From: an uncultured Selenomonadales bacterium
GTDB lineage: Bacteria; Bacillota; Negativicutes; Selenomonadales; Selenomonadaceae
Direction: 5' to 3'
DNA: 5,849 nt
NCBI GenBank assembly: GCA_947167555.1
Contig: CAMVIO010000138.1
Coordinates: forward strand, 1-5,849
Every line of letters begins with the position of its first letter. The first letter of the stretch is position 1. Both the position numbers and the translations under genes were made by a program. The notes beneath the pieces are model-generated. The model was not told the origin of the DNA and did no database searches. It saw nothing but the letters and a program-made list of their open reading frames with translations. Positions 1 through 5,849 of the stretch are shown here, piece by piece.

Positions 1-6
1 CCCATA

Positions 7-27
7 GCTACATATAACTTATATAGC
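7..27. promoter_or_regulatory. Imperfect palindrome over the -10/start region, possible operator
   Basis: GCTACATA at 7-14 and TATATAGC at 20-27 pair as inverted repeats with one mismatch in eight, around a 5-nt centre. The right arm overlaps the -10 at 25-30, and the predicted start lies in the centre. This position is typical of repressor sites. It is AT-rich and short, so it may be chance, and no regulator can be named. Confidence 0.3.
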
Positions 28-53
28 ATATGACAAAACAGGGGCAAAGTCAA
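25..53 (-). promoter_or_regulatory. Promoter for a gene beyond the left edge
   Basis: Minus strand: TTGACT (48-53, 5 of 6 to the sigma-70/A -35), exactly 17 nt, then TATGCT (25-30, 4 of 6 to the -10 with the key first A and last T). Transcription would start near 18-19. The site begins only 5 nt past the terminator stem, consistent with a new transcription unit on the same strand. The gene itself is not in the window. Confidence 0.55.
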
Positions 54-58
54 GCAAG

Positions 59-101
59 AAAAAGCAACGGTCGCCGGCAAAATTGGCAACCGTTGCTTTT
101 T
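59..101 (-). terminator. Intrinsic terminator of the arg operon, symmetrical
   Basis: Perfect 13-bp inverted repeat: AAAAAGCAACGGT at 59-71 and ACCGTTGCTTTTT at 89-101, extended inward by three pairs after one mismatch (CGCC/GGCA), leaving a loop of about 9 nt. On the minus strand the GC-rich part of the stem is followed by UUUUU-C-UU, directly after the argH stop. On the plus strand it is followed by six T, so it could also stop transcripts coming from the left. Confidence 0.92.
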
Positions 102-106
102 TATCC

Positions 107-1525
107 TTATATCTGTTTTTCCGCCAGGGCATCTGCTTCCTTCGCTTCCTCCGCGACAAGTTTTTCGGCGGCGGAGAGCTGCGCCTCTACTTGCACGTTG
201 GACGTGCCTCCGAGGGAGTTGCGGTTCTTCACGCAAGTTTCCGGCTGAATCGCTTCGCGGATGTCTTCCTCGAACAGCGGGGACAAGTTCTTGAACTCGT
301 CCATCGTCAGGTCCTGCAGCCATTTTTTCTTTTCGATGCAGTACCCGACGGCCTCGCCCGCCACAGCGTGGGCCTTGCGGAATGGAAGTCCCTTTTTCGC
401 CAGATAGTCGGCAAGGTCGGTGGCGTTCGAGAAGTCCTCCTCGACGGCGCGGCGCATGACGTCTTTTCGCACCTTCATGCCGCGCAGGATTCGCGCGTAG
501 ACCGCGAGGCTGAACTTCACCGTGTCGATGGCGTCGAACACGCCTTCCTTGTCCTCCTGCAAATCCTTGTTGTAGGCCAACGGCAAGCCCTTGACCGTCG
601 CGAGCATCGCCGTCAGATGGCCGACCACGCGCCCCGTCTTTCCGCGCACGAGCTCGGAAACGTCGGGGTTTTTCTTTTGCGGCATCATGCTGGAGCCGGT
701 GCAGTGGGCGTCGTCCAACTCGACGAATGAGAATTCCTTCGAGCACCAAAGGATTGTTTCCTCGCTGAGCCGCGAAAGATGAACCATCAGGATCGACGCG
801 GCGGACAGGAACTCCATGATGTAGTCGCGATCGCTGACCGCGTCTAGGCTGTTCGTATAGATGCGGTCGAAATGCAGCGCGTCGGCGACCATCTTCCGGT
901 CAATCGGGAACGTGGTCCCCGCCAGCGCCCCCGCGCCCAGCGGCATGATATCCGCCCGGGCGTAGACGCCGCGAAAACGCTCGAAGTCCCGCGCCAGCAT
1001 CGAGAAATACGCCAGCAGATGATGAGCGAACAGGATCGGCTGTGCCCGCTGGAGATGTGTGTATCCGGGCATAATCACGTCGGCGTTTTTCTTCGCCGTC
1101 TCGACCAACGCCTGCTGCATATCAAGAATCAGCCGAAGTACCTCGACGGTCTCCCGCCTGAGATACATGTGCGTGTCCAGCGCCACCTGATCGTTGCGGC
1201 TGCGCGCCGTATGGAGCCGCGCCCCCGCGTCGCCGATGGCGTCCGTCAGTCTTTTCTCGATATTCATATGAATATCTTCGAGCGCCACGTCAAAGGAGAA
1301 CTCGCCGTTTTCGATTTTCGCGAGGATATCCTTCAAGCCGCCGATAATCGCGTCCTTGTCCGCGTCGGAAATGATACCGCATTTCGCCAGCATCGTCGCG
1401 TGGGCGATACTGCCCGCGATGTCCTCACGATACATGCGCTTGTCAAAGGAAATCGACGCCTGAAAGTCGTTGATCATCTCGTCGGTCGTCTTGCTGAAAC
1501 GACCGCCCCATAACTTTTCGCTCAT
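107..1525 (-). CDS. argH: Argininosuccinate lyase
   Basis: Last enzyme of the pathway; cytosolic tetramer splitting argininosuccinate into arginine and fumarate. It has 472 residues, slightly longer than the usual ~460. The start KLWGGRF at 4-10 is typical. HTARSRNDQ at 105-113 and GYTHLQRAQP from 154 (H157 being the family's catalytic-site histidine) are present. The fumarase/aspartase-superfamily signature GSSMMPQKKNPD is at 277-288, in the mobile loop that carries the catalytic serine. The last ~25 residues are alanine/glutamate-rich and probably helical. ATG 1523-1525 overlaps the argG TGA by 4 nt. Only a weak GGGA precedes it, so translation probably depends on ribosomes finishing argG. 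It is the last gene of the operon, with a hairpin terminator 5 nt after its TAA. Confidence 0.97.
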   Translation of the reverse strand: MSEKLWGGRFSKTTDEMINDFQASISFDKRMYREDIAGSIAHATMLAKCGIISDADKDAIIGGLKDILAKIENGEFSFDVALEDIHMNIEKRLTDAIGDAGARLHTARSRNDQVALDTHMYLRRETVEVLRLILDMQQALVETAKKNADVIMPGYTHLQRAQPILFAHHLLAYFSMLARDFERFRGVYARADIMPLGAGALAGTTFPIDRKMVADALHFDRIYTNSLDAVSDRDYIMEFLSAASILMVHLSRLSEETILWCSKEFSFVELDDAHCTGSSMMPQKKNPDVSELVRGKTGRVVGHLTAMLATVKGLPLAYNKDLQEDKEGVFDAIDTVKFSLAVYARILRGMKVRKDVMRRAVEEDFSNATDLADYLAKKGLPFRKAHAVAGEAVGYCIEKKKWLQDLTMDEFKNLSPLFEEDIREAIQPETCVKNRNSLGGTSNVQVEAQLSAAEKLVAEEAKEADALAEKQI

Positions 1526-2808
1526 TTCAGCAATCCCGTCTTTTCCTGCATCAGCGCGCGGACCTTCAGCGGCAGGCCGAACAGGTTGACGAAGCCGGTG
1601 CCGTCCGCCTGATTGTAGACGTCGTCCTCTTCAAAGGTCACGAATTCCTGATTGTACAGCGAATACTTGGACTTCGCGCCCGCCGAGATGATGTTGCCGC
1701 GATAGAGCTTCAGGCGCACTACGCCCGTGACCGTGCGCTGCGTCGAATCCACGAACGCGTCCAGCGCCTCGCGGAGCTGTGAGAACCACATACCGTCATA
1801 GACAAGCTCCGCATAACGGTTCGCGACCAGTTCCTTGTAATGGAGCGTCGCGCGGTCGAGCGTCAGATATTCGAGTTCGCGGTGCGCGTAGTAGAGGATG
1901 GCTCCGCCCGGGTTCTCATAAACGCCGCGGGACTTCATGCCGACGAGACGGTTCTCGCAGATGTCGGTGATGCCGATACCGTGCTTCGTGCCGATCTCAT
2001 TCAGCAGCGTCAGGAGCTTCTTCGCGCTGCGAATCTTCTTGCCGTTCACGCCGACGGGCACGCCCTCCTTGAACTCGATCTCGATGACCTCGGCCTTGTC
2101 GTTGACCTTTTCCGGCGCCTTCGTCACGAGGAACATATCGTTCTTCGGCGCGTTCCACGGATCCTCGAGGTCGGAGCCCTCATGGGAAAGGTGCCAGATA
2201 TTGCGGTCCATGCTGTAGGTCTTGTTCTCGGTGGCGATGGGGATCTTGTGCTTCTTCGCGTAAGCGATCTCTTCCTCGCGGGAACGCAGATCCCACTCGC
2301 GCCACGGCGTGATGATCTTCATCTGCGGCGCGAGAGCCTTGACCGAAAGCTCGAAACGCACCTGATCGTTGCCCTTGCCCGTCGCGCCGTGAGCAATCGC
2401 GTCGCATTTTTCTTTCTTCGCAATCTCGACCAGCTTCTTAGCGATGACCGGACGGGCGAAGGACGTGCCGAGCAGATATTTGCCCTCATAGACAGCGCCC
2501 GCCTTCAACGTCGGCCAGACGTATTCGGTCAGGAATTCTTCGGTCAGGTCGGCGATGAAGACCTTCGACGCGCCGGATTTGAGGGCTTTGTCATGCACAA
2601 CGGAAAGCTCGTCGCCCTGCCCGATGTCGGCGCAGACCGCGATGACCTCGCAGCCGTCGTAGTTCTCCTTCAGCCACGGGATGATGACCGAGGTGTCGAG
2701 TCCGCCGGAATACGCCAGCGCAACCTTCTTGACTTTTGCCTTCGCCTTAACAGGCGCTTTTACTTTCGTCTTTGCGGGTGCCTTTGCCTTTGTTTTTGCG
2801 TTTGCCAT
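1522..2808 (-). CDS. argG: Argininosuccinate synthase with a lysine-rich N-terminal tail
   Basis: Cytosolic ATP-dependent ligase: citrulline plus aspartate gives argininosuccinate, AMP and pyrophosphate. It has 428 residues; residues 29-428 are a normal-length enzyme. Motifs: the PP-loop YSGGLDTS at 33-40, ADIGQGDE at 60-67, YEGKYLLGTS at 107-116 (citrulline/aspartate side), HGATGKGNDQVRFE at 140-153, and SMDRNIWHLSHEGSDLEDP further on. Residues 2-28 are extra: 11 lysines, many alanines, no acidic residue, arranged as octapeptide repeats. The ATG at 2806-2808 has AAGGAG 10 nt upstream, and no ATG, GTG or TTG codon lies in frame between it and the PP-loop, so the tail is very probably translated. 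The stop overlaps the argH start by 4 nt (ATGA), implying translational coupling. The 38-nt gap upstream holds a possible promoter and ARG box. Confidence 0.97.
   Translation of the reverse strand: MANAKTKAKAPAKTKVKAPVKAKAKVKKVALAYSGGLDTSVIIPWLKENYDGCEVIAVCADIGQGDELSVVHDKALKSGASKVFIADLTEEFLTEYVWPTLKAGAVYEGKYLLGTSFARPVIAKKLVEIAKKEKCDAIAHGATGKGNDQVRFELSVKALAPQMKIITPWREWDLRSREEEIAYAKKHKIPIATENKTYSMDRNIWHLSHEGSDLEDPWNAPKNDMFLVTKAPEKVNDKAEVIEIEFKEGVPVGVNGKKIRSAKKLLTLLNEIGTKHGIGITDICENRLVGMKSRGVYENPGGAILYYAHRELEYLTLDRATLHYKELVANRYAELVYDGMWFSQLREALDAFVDSTQRTVTGVVRLKLYRGNIISAGAKSKYSLYNQEFVTFEEDDVYNQADGTGFVNLFGLPLKVRALMQEKTGLLK
2725..2796 (-). repeat. Three diverged octapeptide repeats coding the ArgG tail
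   Basis: Residues 5-28 of ArgG read as KTKAKAPA, KTKVKAPV and KAKAKVKK, three 24-nt units in frame. The first two differ at only two residues; the third is looser. The codons differ at many third positions, so this is not a fresh DNA duplication. The protein pattern has been kept, or rebuilt, while the DNA drifted. GCA and AAA codons are common here, whereas the enzyme body favours GCG and GCC for alanine. Confidence 0.7.
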
Positions 2809-2818
2809 GAAAAAACAG

Positions 2819-2824
2819 CTCCTT
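2819..2824 (-). promoter_or_regulatory. Ribosome binding site of argG
   Basis: AAGGAG on the minus strand, 10 nt from the ATG at 2808. It supports translation from the distal ATG and therefore the presence of the lysine-rich tail. Its upstream edge touches the candidate ARG box at 2824-2841. Confidence 0.75.
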
Positions 2825-2841
2825 TTGAATCATTATTGATT
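2824..2841. promoter_or_regulatory. Candidate ArgR operator (ARG box) before argG
   Basis: The plus strand reads TTTGAATCATTATTGATT. Against the published enterobacterial-type consensus WNTGAATWWWWATTCANW it agrees at 14 of 16 informative positions; the misses are a C at the first W of the spacer and a G for C in the second half-site. It lies in the only sizeable gap of the operon and would overlap the start point of the promoter proposed at 2846-2873. The surrounding DNA is AT-rich, which raises the chance of an accidental match, and no argR gene is visible in the window. Confidence 0.35.
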
Positions 2842-2852
2842 ATTGATTATTT
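2832..2852. repeat. Heptanucleotide tandem repeat at the glycosyltransferase stop
   Basis: Plus strand: ATTATTG, ATTATTG, ATTATTT in direct tandem, 2.9 perfect units. The repeat spans the glycosyltransferase TAA stop (2847-2849) and supplies both the candidate -10 and half of the candidate ARG box. Seven-base units can change copy number by slippage, which here would alter promoter and operator spacing rather than any reading frame upstream of the stop. Confidence 0.75.
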
Positions 2853-2873
2853 ATTTTCATCCTGCCCTGACAG
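2846..2873 (-). promoter_or_regulatory. Possible internal promoter for argGH
   Basis: Minus strand: CTGTCA (2868-2873, 4 of 6 matches to TTGACA), a 16-nt spacer, then AATAAT (2846-2851, 5 of 6 matches to TATAAT). Transcription would begin near 2839, about 30 nt before the argG ATG, leaving room for the ribosome site. The -35 lies inside the end of the glycosyltransferase gene and the -10 overlaps its stop codon. The -35 is weak, so this is a candidate only. Confidence 0.3.
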
Positions 2874-3791
2874 GACTTTGTCTATCTTTACCACGCGTTC
2901 CCTGTATTTTGCCAGCATTTCCGGCGAGCCCTCCACCAGAAGAATCGGTTCGAACTTGATCCAGACCTCGCGAAGCCGCCGGAGCGATCTCCGGTAATCC
3001 TCCCATGTCTTCAGATACGCTCTGCGCTCAAAATGCTCGGTAATCAGGCTTTCCCATTCGAGGAACGCGTTCAGCACGACGTCGGGATTCTTGCCCTCCT
3101 GTGCGCCGTGATTTCGATACCAACTCAGGGATTCGCGGAAAATCGCGATGTCCCCCTTTTCCAAAAGTTCCAGCCACATCGCGACGTCCGACAGCGTGAC
3201 ATATCCCCGGCTGTCCGCCCGCCAATAATGATGGATCAAATCCTTCCTTCGGAAGAGAACCGCCGACGGCTCTCCGATGTAGTTGCAGACCGAAAAGAAC
3301 AGCGTCCGTCCGGCTTTTTCCCCCGCAAAGATTTGGTATTCGCCTTCGAGACCTTCCACCGGACAGTAAATCCCTTTGTCGTTCCCTTCCCCGTCGATCA
3401 TGCCGCGCTGGGAAGTCACCAGTGTGAGGTTCGGATACGCGAGGAACACATCCATCATCCGCTGCAATTTATCCGGTGCAAGGACATCGTCGTCCATCAG
3501 CCATTGCAGGTACTCGCCCTTAGCCAGCGTCTCGAACGGCGCGAAATTTTCCGGCTTCGACTTCGCCTCCCTGTTCCGCAGATAAGTGACGCGCGGCTCA
3601 CTCCTGTAATACTCCATCAGTTCCGCCGTGTCCTCGTTCGTGCTGTTGTCCGTGACGAGCACCTCGACGTTCGGGTACGTCTGCGAGAGGGCGCTTTCCA
3701 GAGCCAACGCGAACATTTCCGGACGGTTGTAGGTGGGAATCATGACGGAAATAAGCGGCAACGACGTCGTACCGTTTCGGGCTTCATTCAT
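2847..3791 (-). CDS. Family 2 (GT-A fold) glycosyltransferase within the arg operon
   Basis: A 314-residue protein, predicted to transfer a sugar from a nucleotide-sugar donor to an unknown acceptor. Residues 14-50 show the GT2 nucleotide-binding start (ISVMIPTYNRP, then ALSQTYPNVEVLVTDNS). An acidic DDD at 100-102 within YLQWLMDDDVLAPDKL is the metal/donor-binding DXD-type motif. IGEPSAVLFRR at 172-182, LSDVAMWLEL from 200 (candidate catalytic acid D202) and SWYRNHGAQ near 223-231 resemble acceptor-side motifs of this family. There is no signal peptide or membrane segment, so it is probably cytosolic or loosely membrane-bound. The C-terminal ~80 residues are charged and helical-looking. ATG 3789-3791 lies 4 nt after the argF stop; a GGGG at 3799-3802 inside argF is the likely ribosome site, implying coupling. 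The acceptor could be surface polysaccharide, flagellin or another protein; the sequence does not say. No role in arginine synthesis is known for this family. Confidence 0.9.
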   Translation of the reverse strand: MNEARNGTTSLPLISVMIPTYNRPEMFALALESALSQTYPNVEVLVTDNSTNEDTAELMEYYRSEPRVTYLRNREAKSKPENFAPFETLAKGEYLQWLMDDDVLAPDKLQRMMDVFLAYPNLTLVTSQRGMIDGEGNDKGIYCPVEGLEGEYQIFAGEKAGRTLFFSVCNYIGEPSAVLFRRKDLIHHYWRADSRGYVTLSDVAMWLELLEKGDIAIFRESLSWYRNHGAQEGKNPDVVLNAFLEWESLITEHFERRAYLKTWEDYRRSLRRLREVWIKFEPILLVEGSPEMLAKYRERVVKIDKVLSGQDENK

Positions 3792-3795
3792 ACCC

Positions 3796-4719
3796 TTACC
3801 CCATCAGAAGCGTCATGATCGCCTTCTGCACGTGCAGACGGTTCTCCGCCTCGTCAAAGATGACGGCGGCATTCGCTTCAAAGACCTCGTCGGTGATTTC
3901 CTCGCCGCGATAAGCGGGCAGGCAGTGCATGACGACAGCACGGCGGTCGGCGTTTTTCAGGAGTTTCTTATTCACCTGGTACGGCGCGAAAATTTTCTTT
4001 CGTGCGTCGTGCTCGTCCTCCTGCCCCATGCTTGCCCATGTGTCCGTCACAATGACGTCGGCGTCCTTGACCGCCTCCGCCGGATCGTTGGTCAACAGGA
4101 GCTTCGCGCCCGTCTCCTTCGCGTCCTTCATCGCGTTCTTGACGACCGTCTTGTCCGGCTGATGCGTTTTCGGCGTCGCCACGGCCAGCGTCATGCCCGT
4201 TTTCGCCGCGCCGTAGAGATACGAGTTCGCCATGTTGTTGCCGTCGCCGACAAACGCGACTTTCAGCGCCGAAAGGTCTTTGCCCTTGTGTTCGCGCATG
4301 GTCAGCAAATCGGCCATGACCTGACACGGATGCAGCAAATCCGTCAGCGCGTTGATGACGGGAATGTCCGCCCACGCCGCCAGCTCCTCCGCCGTCTCAT
4401 GGGCGTAGGTTCGGATCATGATGCCGTCGAGATAACGCGAAAGCACCCGCGCCGTGTCACGGATCGGCTCGCCGCGGCCGAGCTGCGTATCGTGGGACGA
4501 CAGGAACAGCGCGCTGCCGCCGAGCTGGTACATGCCGACCTCGAAGGAGACCCGCGTCCGCGTCGAAGACTTCTCGAAAATCATGCCCAGCGTCCTGCCC
4601 TCCAGATAGCGATGCGGAACGCCGCCTTGCTGCATGGCTTTTAGATGTCCCGCCAGATCGAGAGCAGCCTCCACGTCTTCCGGCGCAAGATCGTGAATCG
4701 TAAGAAAATCCTTGTCCAT
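3796..4719 (-). CDS. argF: Ornithine carbamoyltransferase
   Basis: Cytosolic enzyme joining carbamoyl phosphate and ornithine to give citrulline. The 307 residues match the usual family length. Seen in order: the carbamoyl-phosphate loop KSSTRTR near residues 50-56, HDTQLGRGE near 76-84, HPCQ near 129-132, FVGDGNNMANS near 155-165, the ornithine loop D-TWASMG near 225-231, and HCLPAYRGEE near 264-273, whose cysteine belongs to the active site. The ATG at 4717-4719 is chosen because AAGGAGG lies 6 nt upstream. A TTG two codons earlier is in frame but directly abuts that site, so it cannot be served by it. The gene starts 12 nt after argD and ends 4 nt before the glycosyltransferase. The catabolic form (arcB) is less likely: argD, argG and argH are beside it and no arcA or arcC is visible. 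Confidence 0.96.
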   Translation of the reverse strand: MDKDFLTIHDLAPEDVEAALDLAGHLKAMQQGGVPHRYLEGRTLGMIFEKSSTRTRVSFEVGMYQLGGSALFLSSHDTQLGRGEPIRDTARVLSRYLDGIMIRTYAHETAEELAAWADIPVINALTDLLHPCQVMADLLTMREHKGKDLSALKVAFVGDGNNMANSYLYGAAKTGMTLAVATPKTHQPDKTVVKNAMKDAKETGAKLLLTNDPAEAVKDADVIVTDTWASMGQEDEHDARKKIFAPYQVNKKLLKNADRRAVVMHCLPAYRGEEITDEVFEANAAVIFDEAENRLHVQKAIMTLLMG

Positions 4720-4725
4720 AATCAA

Positions 4726-4733
4726 TCCTCCTT
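4726..4733 (-). promoter_or_regulatory. Ribosome binding site of argF, overlapping the argD stop
   Basis: The minus strand reads AAGGAGGA here, a full anti-16S match, with 6 nt before the ATG at 4719. Its first two bases lie inside the argD TAA stop (4732-4734), so ribosomes ending argD sit on the argF start. This fixes the ATG, not the upstream TTG, as the argF start. Confidence 0.85.
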
Positions 4734-5849
4734 ATGCGAACCGCGGCAGCACGCGCTCCAATATATCTACGACTTCGTCGATCTGAGCCTTCGTGACAAT
4801 CAGCGGCGGTACGAAGCGCAGGACGTTCCCGGCCGTGCAGTTGATGATCGCGCCTTCCCCAAGGCAGGCGTTGACGATGTCGCGGCCTTCCTTCGTGATT
4901 TCCATGCCGAGAATCAAGCCCGTGCCGCGAACCTCTTTGACAAACCACGGCAATTTTGCCTGCAGCGCCGCAAGCCTCTCCTTGAAATACGCGCCCGTTG
5001 TTTCGACGTTCGCAAGGAACTCCGGCGTCATGGCGTCCAATACCGCGTTCGCCGCCGCGCAGGCCAACGGATTGCCGCCGAAGGTCGAGCCGTGGTCGCC
5101 CGCATGGAACGCCGACGCAACCTTGTCCGTCGCGATGAACGCGCCGATCGGCACGCCGCCCGCCAGGCCCTTCGCCAATGTCACGATATCGGGCTTGACG
5201 CCGAAATGCTCATAAGCGAAAAATTTTCCGGTGCGCCCCATGCCGCTCTGGATCTCGTCGAGGATCAGCACCGCGCCGTACTTATCGCAAAGCGCGCGGA
5301 CTTTCGTATAATAATCCTTCGGCGGCACATGGACGCCGCCCTCGCCTTGGATTGTCTCCAGCATGACCGCGCAGGTCTTTTCATTGACCATTTTTTCCAG
5401 CGCGTCGTAATCGCCGAAGTCCACATAGGAAAAGCCGCCCGGCAGCGGGCCGAAGCCCTCCTGGTATTTCGGCTGCCCAGTGGCCGTCAGCGTCGCCAGC
5501 GTGCGCCCGTGGAAGCTGTGCCAGGCGCAAATGATTTCGGACTTGTCCTTCGAGATGTTATGCGCGTATTTACGCGCCAGCTTGATTGCGCCCTCGTTGG
5601 CCTCCGCGCCGGAGTTGCCGAAAAACACCTTGCCGCCGCCGAACCGTTTCGCCAGCTTTTCCGCCGCGTCCGCCTGCACCTCGGTGTAGTAGAGATTCGA
5701 GCAGTGGATCATCTTCTTTGCCTGCGACGCAACCGCATCCACCAGCGCCGGATACCCGTGCCCGAGCACGTTCACCGCGATGCCGCCAAGAAAGTCGATA
5801 TACCTCTTCCCCTGCGTATCGTAAACATAAACGCCGTCGCCGTGGTCCA
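4732..5849 (-). CDS. argD: Acetylornithine aminotransferase, 5' end missing at window edge
   Basis: Cytosolic PLP enzyme of arginine synthesis. It moves an amino group from glutamate to N-acetylglutamate semialdehyde, giving N-acetylornithine (the family often also accepts N-succinyl-diaminopimelate precursors). The frame stays open to the right edge, so 371 residues are visible and roughly 25-30 N-terminal ones are missing. A GTG codon at 5773-5775 is internal: the 24 residues before it read GDGVYVYDTQGKRYIDFLGG, a typical family N-terminal region. Visible motifs, numbered from the edge: SGAEAN at 79-84 (PLP phosphate contact), HSFHGRT at 110-116, DEIQSGMGRTG from D197 (Asp to the pyridine nitrogen), the Schiff-base lysine in LAKGLAGG (K226, codon 5170-5172), and GSTFGGNP with T255. 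It is the first visible gene of the operon, and its TAA stop overlaps the argF ribosome site. Class III aminotransferases are similar to one another, so the arg context decides the name. Confidence 0.95.
   Translation of the reverse strand, partial: DHGDGVYVYDTQGKRYIDFLGGIAVNVLGHGYPALVDAVASQAKKMIHCSNLYYTEVQADAAEKLAKRFGGGKVFFGNSGAEANEGAIKLARKYAHNISKDKSEIICAWHSFHGRTLATLTATGQPKYQEGFGPLPGGFSYVDFGDYDALEKMVNEKTCAVMLETIQGEGGVHVPPKDYYTKVRALCDKYGAVLILDEIQSGMGRTGKFFAYEHFGVKPDIVTLAKGLAGGVPIGAFIATDKVASAFHAGDHGSTFGGNPLACAAANAVLDAMTPEFLANVETTGAYFKERLAALQAKLPWFVKEVRGTGLILGMEITKEGRDIVNACLGEGAIINCTAGNVLRFVPPLIVTKAQIDEVVDILERVLPRFA

Noticed and set aside
2861..2873. Small inverted repeat CCTG/CAGG near the end of the glycosyltransferase gene, as a terminator
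   Set aside because: The stem is only four or so pairs and no clean U-tract follows on the minus strand; it is more likely chance, or just part of the candidate -35 region.
1840..2997. 385-codon open frame on the plus strand opposite argG and the end of the glycosyltransferase gene
   Set aside because: It lies antisense to a gene with complete catalytic motifs. Its protein is rich in R, L, V and D as expected from the complement of GC-biased codons, shows no recognisable domain and has a cysteine-rich stretch simply opposite the lysine/alanine repeat.
3733..4644. 303-codon plus-strand frame opposite argF
   Set aside because: Same pattern: R/V/H-rich composition, no motif, fully covered by a convincing minus-strand gene. 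The plus-strand frames at 83-730, 872-1513 and 3033-3818 were rejected for the same reason.
4720..4725. TTG at 4723-4725 as the argF start, adding two residues
   Set aside because: The AAGGAGG site directly abuts this codon with no spacer, whereas the ATG at 4719 has a proper 6-nt spacing.
4457..4948. 163-codon minus-strand frame across the argD/argF junction
   Set aside because: It is a shifted frame of two genes with intact motifs; its arginine/glycine/serine-rich product is typical of an off-frame reading. It does not indicate a frameshift.
5773..5775. GTG as the argD start, giving a 347-residue protein
   Set aside because: The frame continues to the window edge, and the upstream residues match the conserved N-terminal part of acetylornithine aminotransferases, so the GTG is an internal valine.

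Overview
The window is most of an arginine biosynthesis operon read entirely from the minus strand. In transcription order (right to left) it holds argD (5' end cut off by the right edge), argF, a family 2 glycosyltransferase, argG and argH. The operon ends in a strong hairpin terminator at about 59-101. The genes are packed tightly: 12 nt from argD to argF, 4 nt from argF to the glycosyltransferase, 38 nt before argG, and a 4-nt ATGA overlap between argG and argH. No RNA gene, CRISPR array, transposase or phage element was seen.

The four arg products make a near-complete route. ArgD makes N-acetylornithine, ArgF turns ornithine into citrulline, ArgG makes argininosuccinate and ArgH splits it to arginine and fumarate. 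The missing early steps (argC, argJ, argB) would be expected beyond the right edge, upstream of argD. The clean AAGGAGG Shine-Dalgarno sites, the moderately high GC content and an order compatible with argCJBDFGH suggest a Firmicute. A Selenomonas-like member of the Negativicutes is plausible, but this is a guess from style rather than a demonstrated placement.

Four things are not routine. (1) A glycosyltransferase with no obvious link to arginine sits between argF and argG. (2) ArgG carries an extra N-terminal tail of about 28 residues, made of three diverged lysine/alanine octapeptides and without any acidic residue. (3) The only sizeable internal gap, before argG, holds a heptanucleotide repeat, a possible promoter and a good match to the ArgR operator (ARG box), so argGH may have its own arginine-responsive control. 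(4) Just past the terminator, at 25-53, is a well-spaced promoter-like sequence on the same strand with an imperfect palindrome over its -10/start region. It probably drives a gene beyond the left edge.

The plus strand has several long open frames (up to 385 codons), all exactly opposite the arg genes or the glycosyltransferase; they are treated as shadows. I see no convincing new multi-gene system here; the observations of interest are the tail, the inserted gene and the internal regulatory region.
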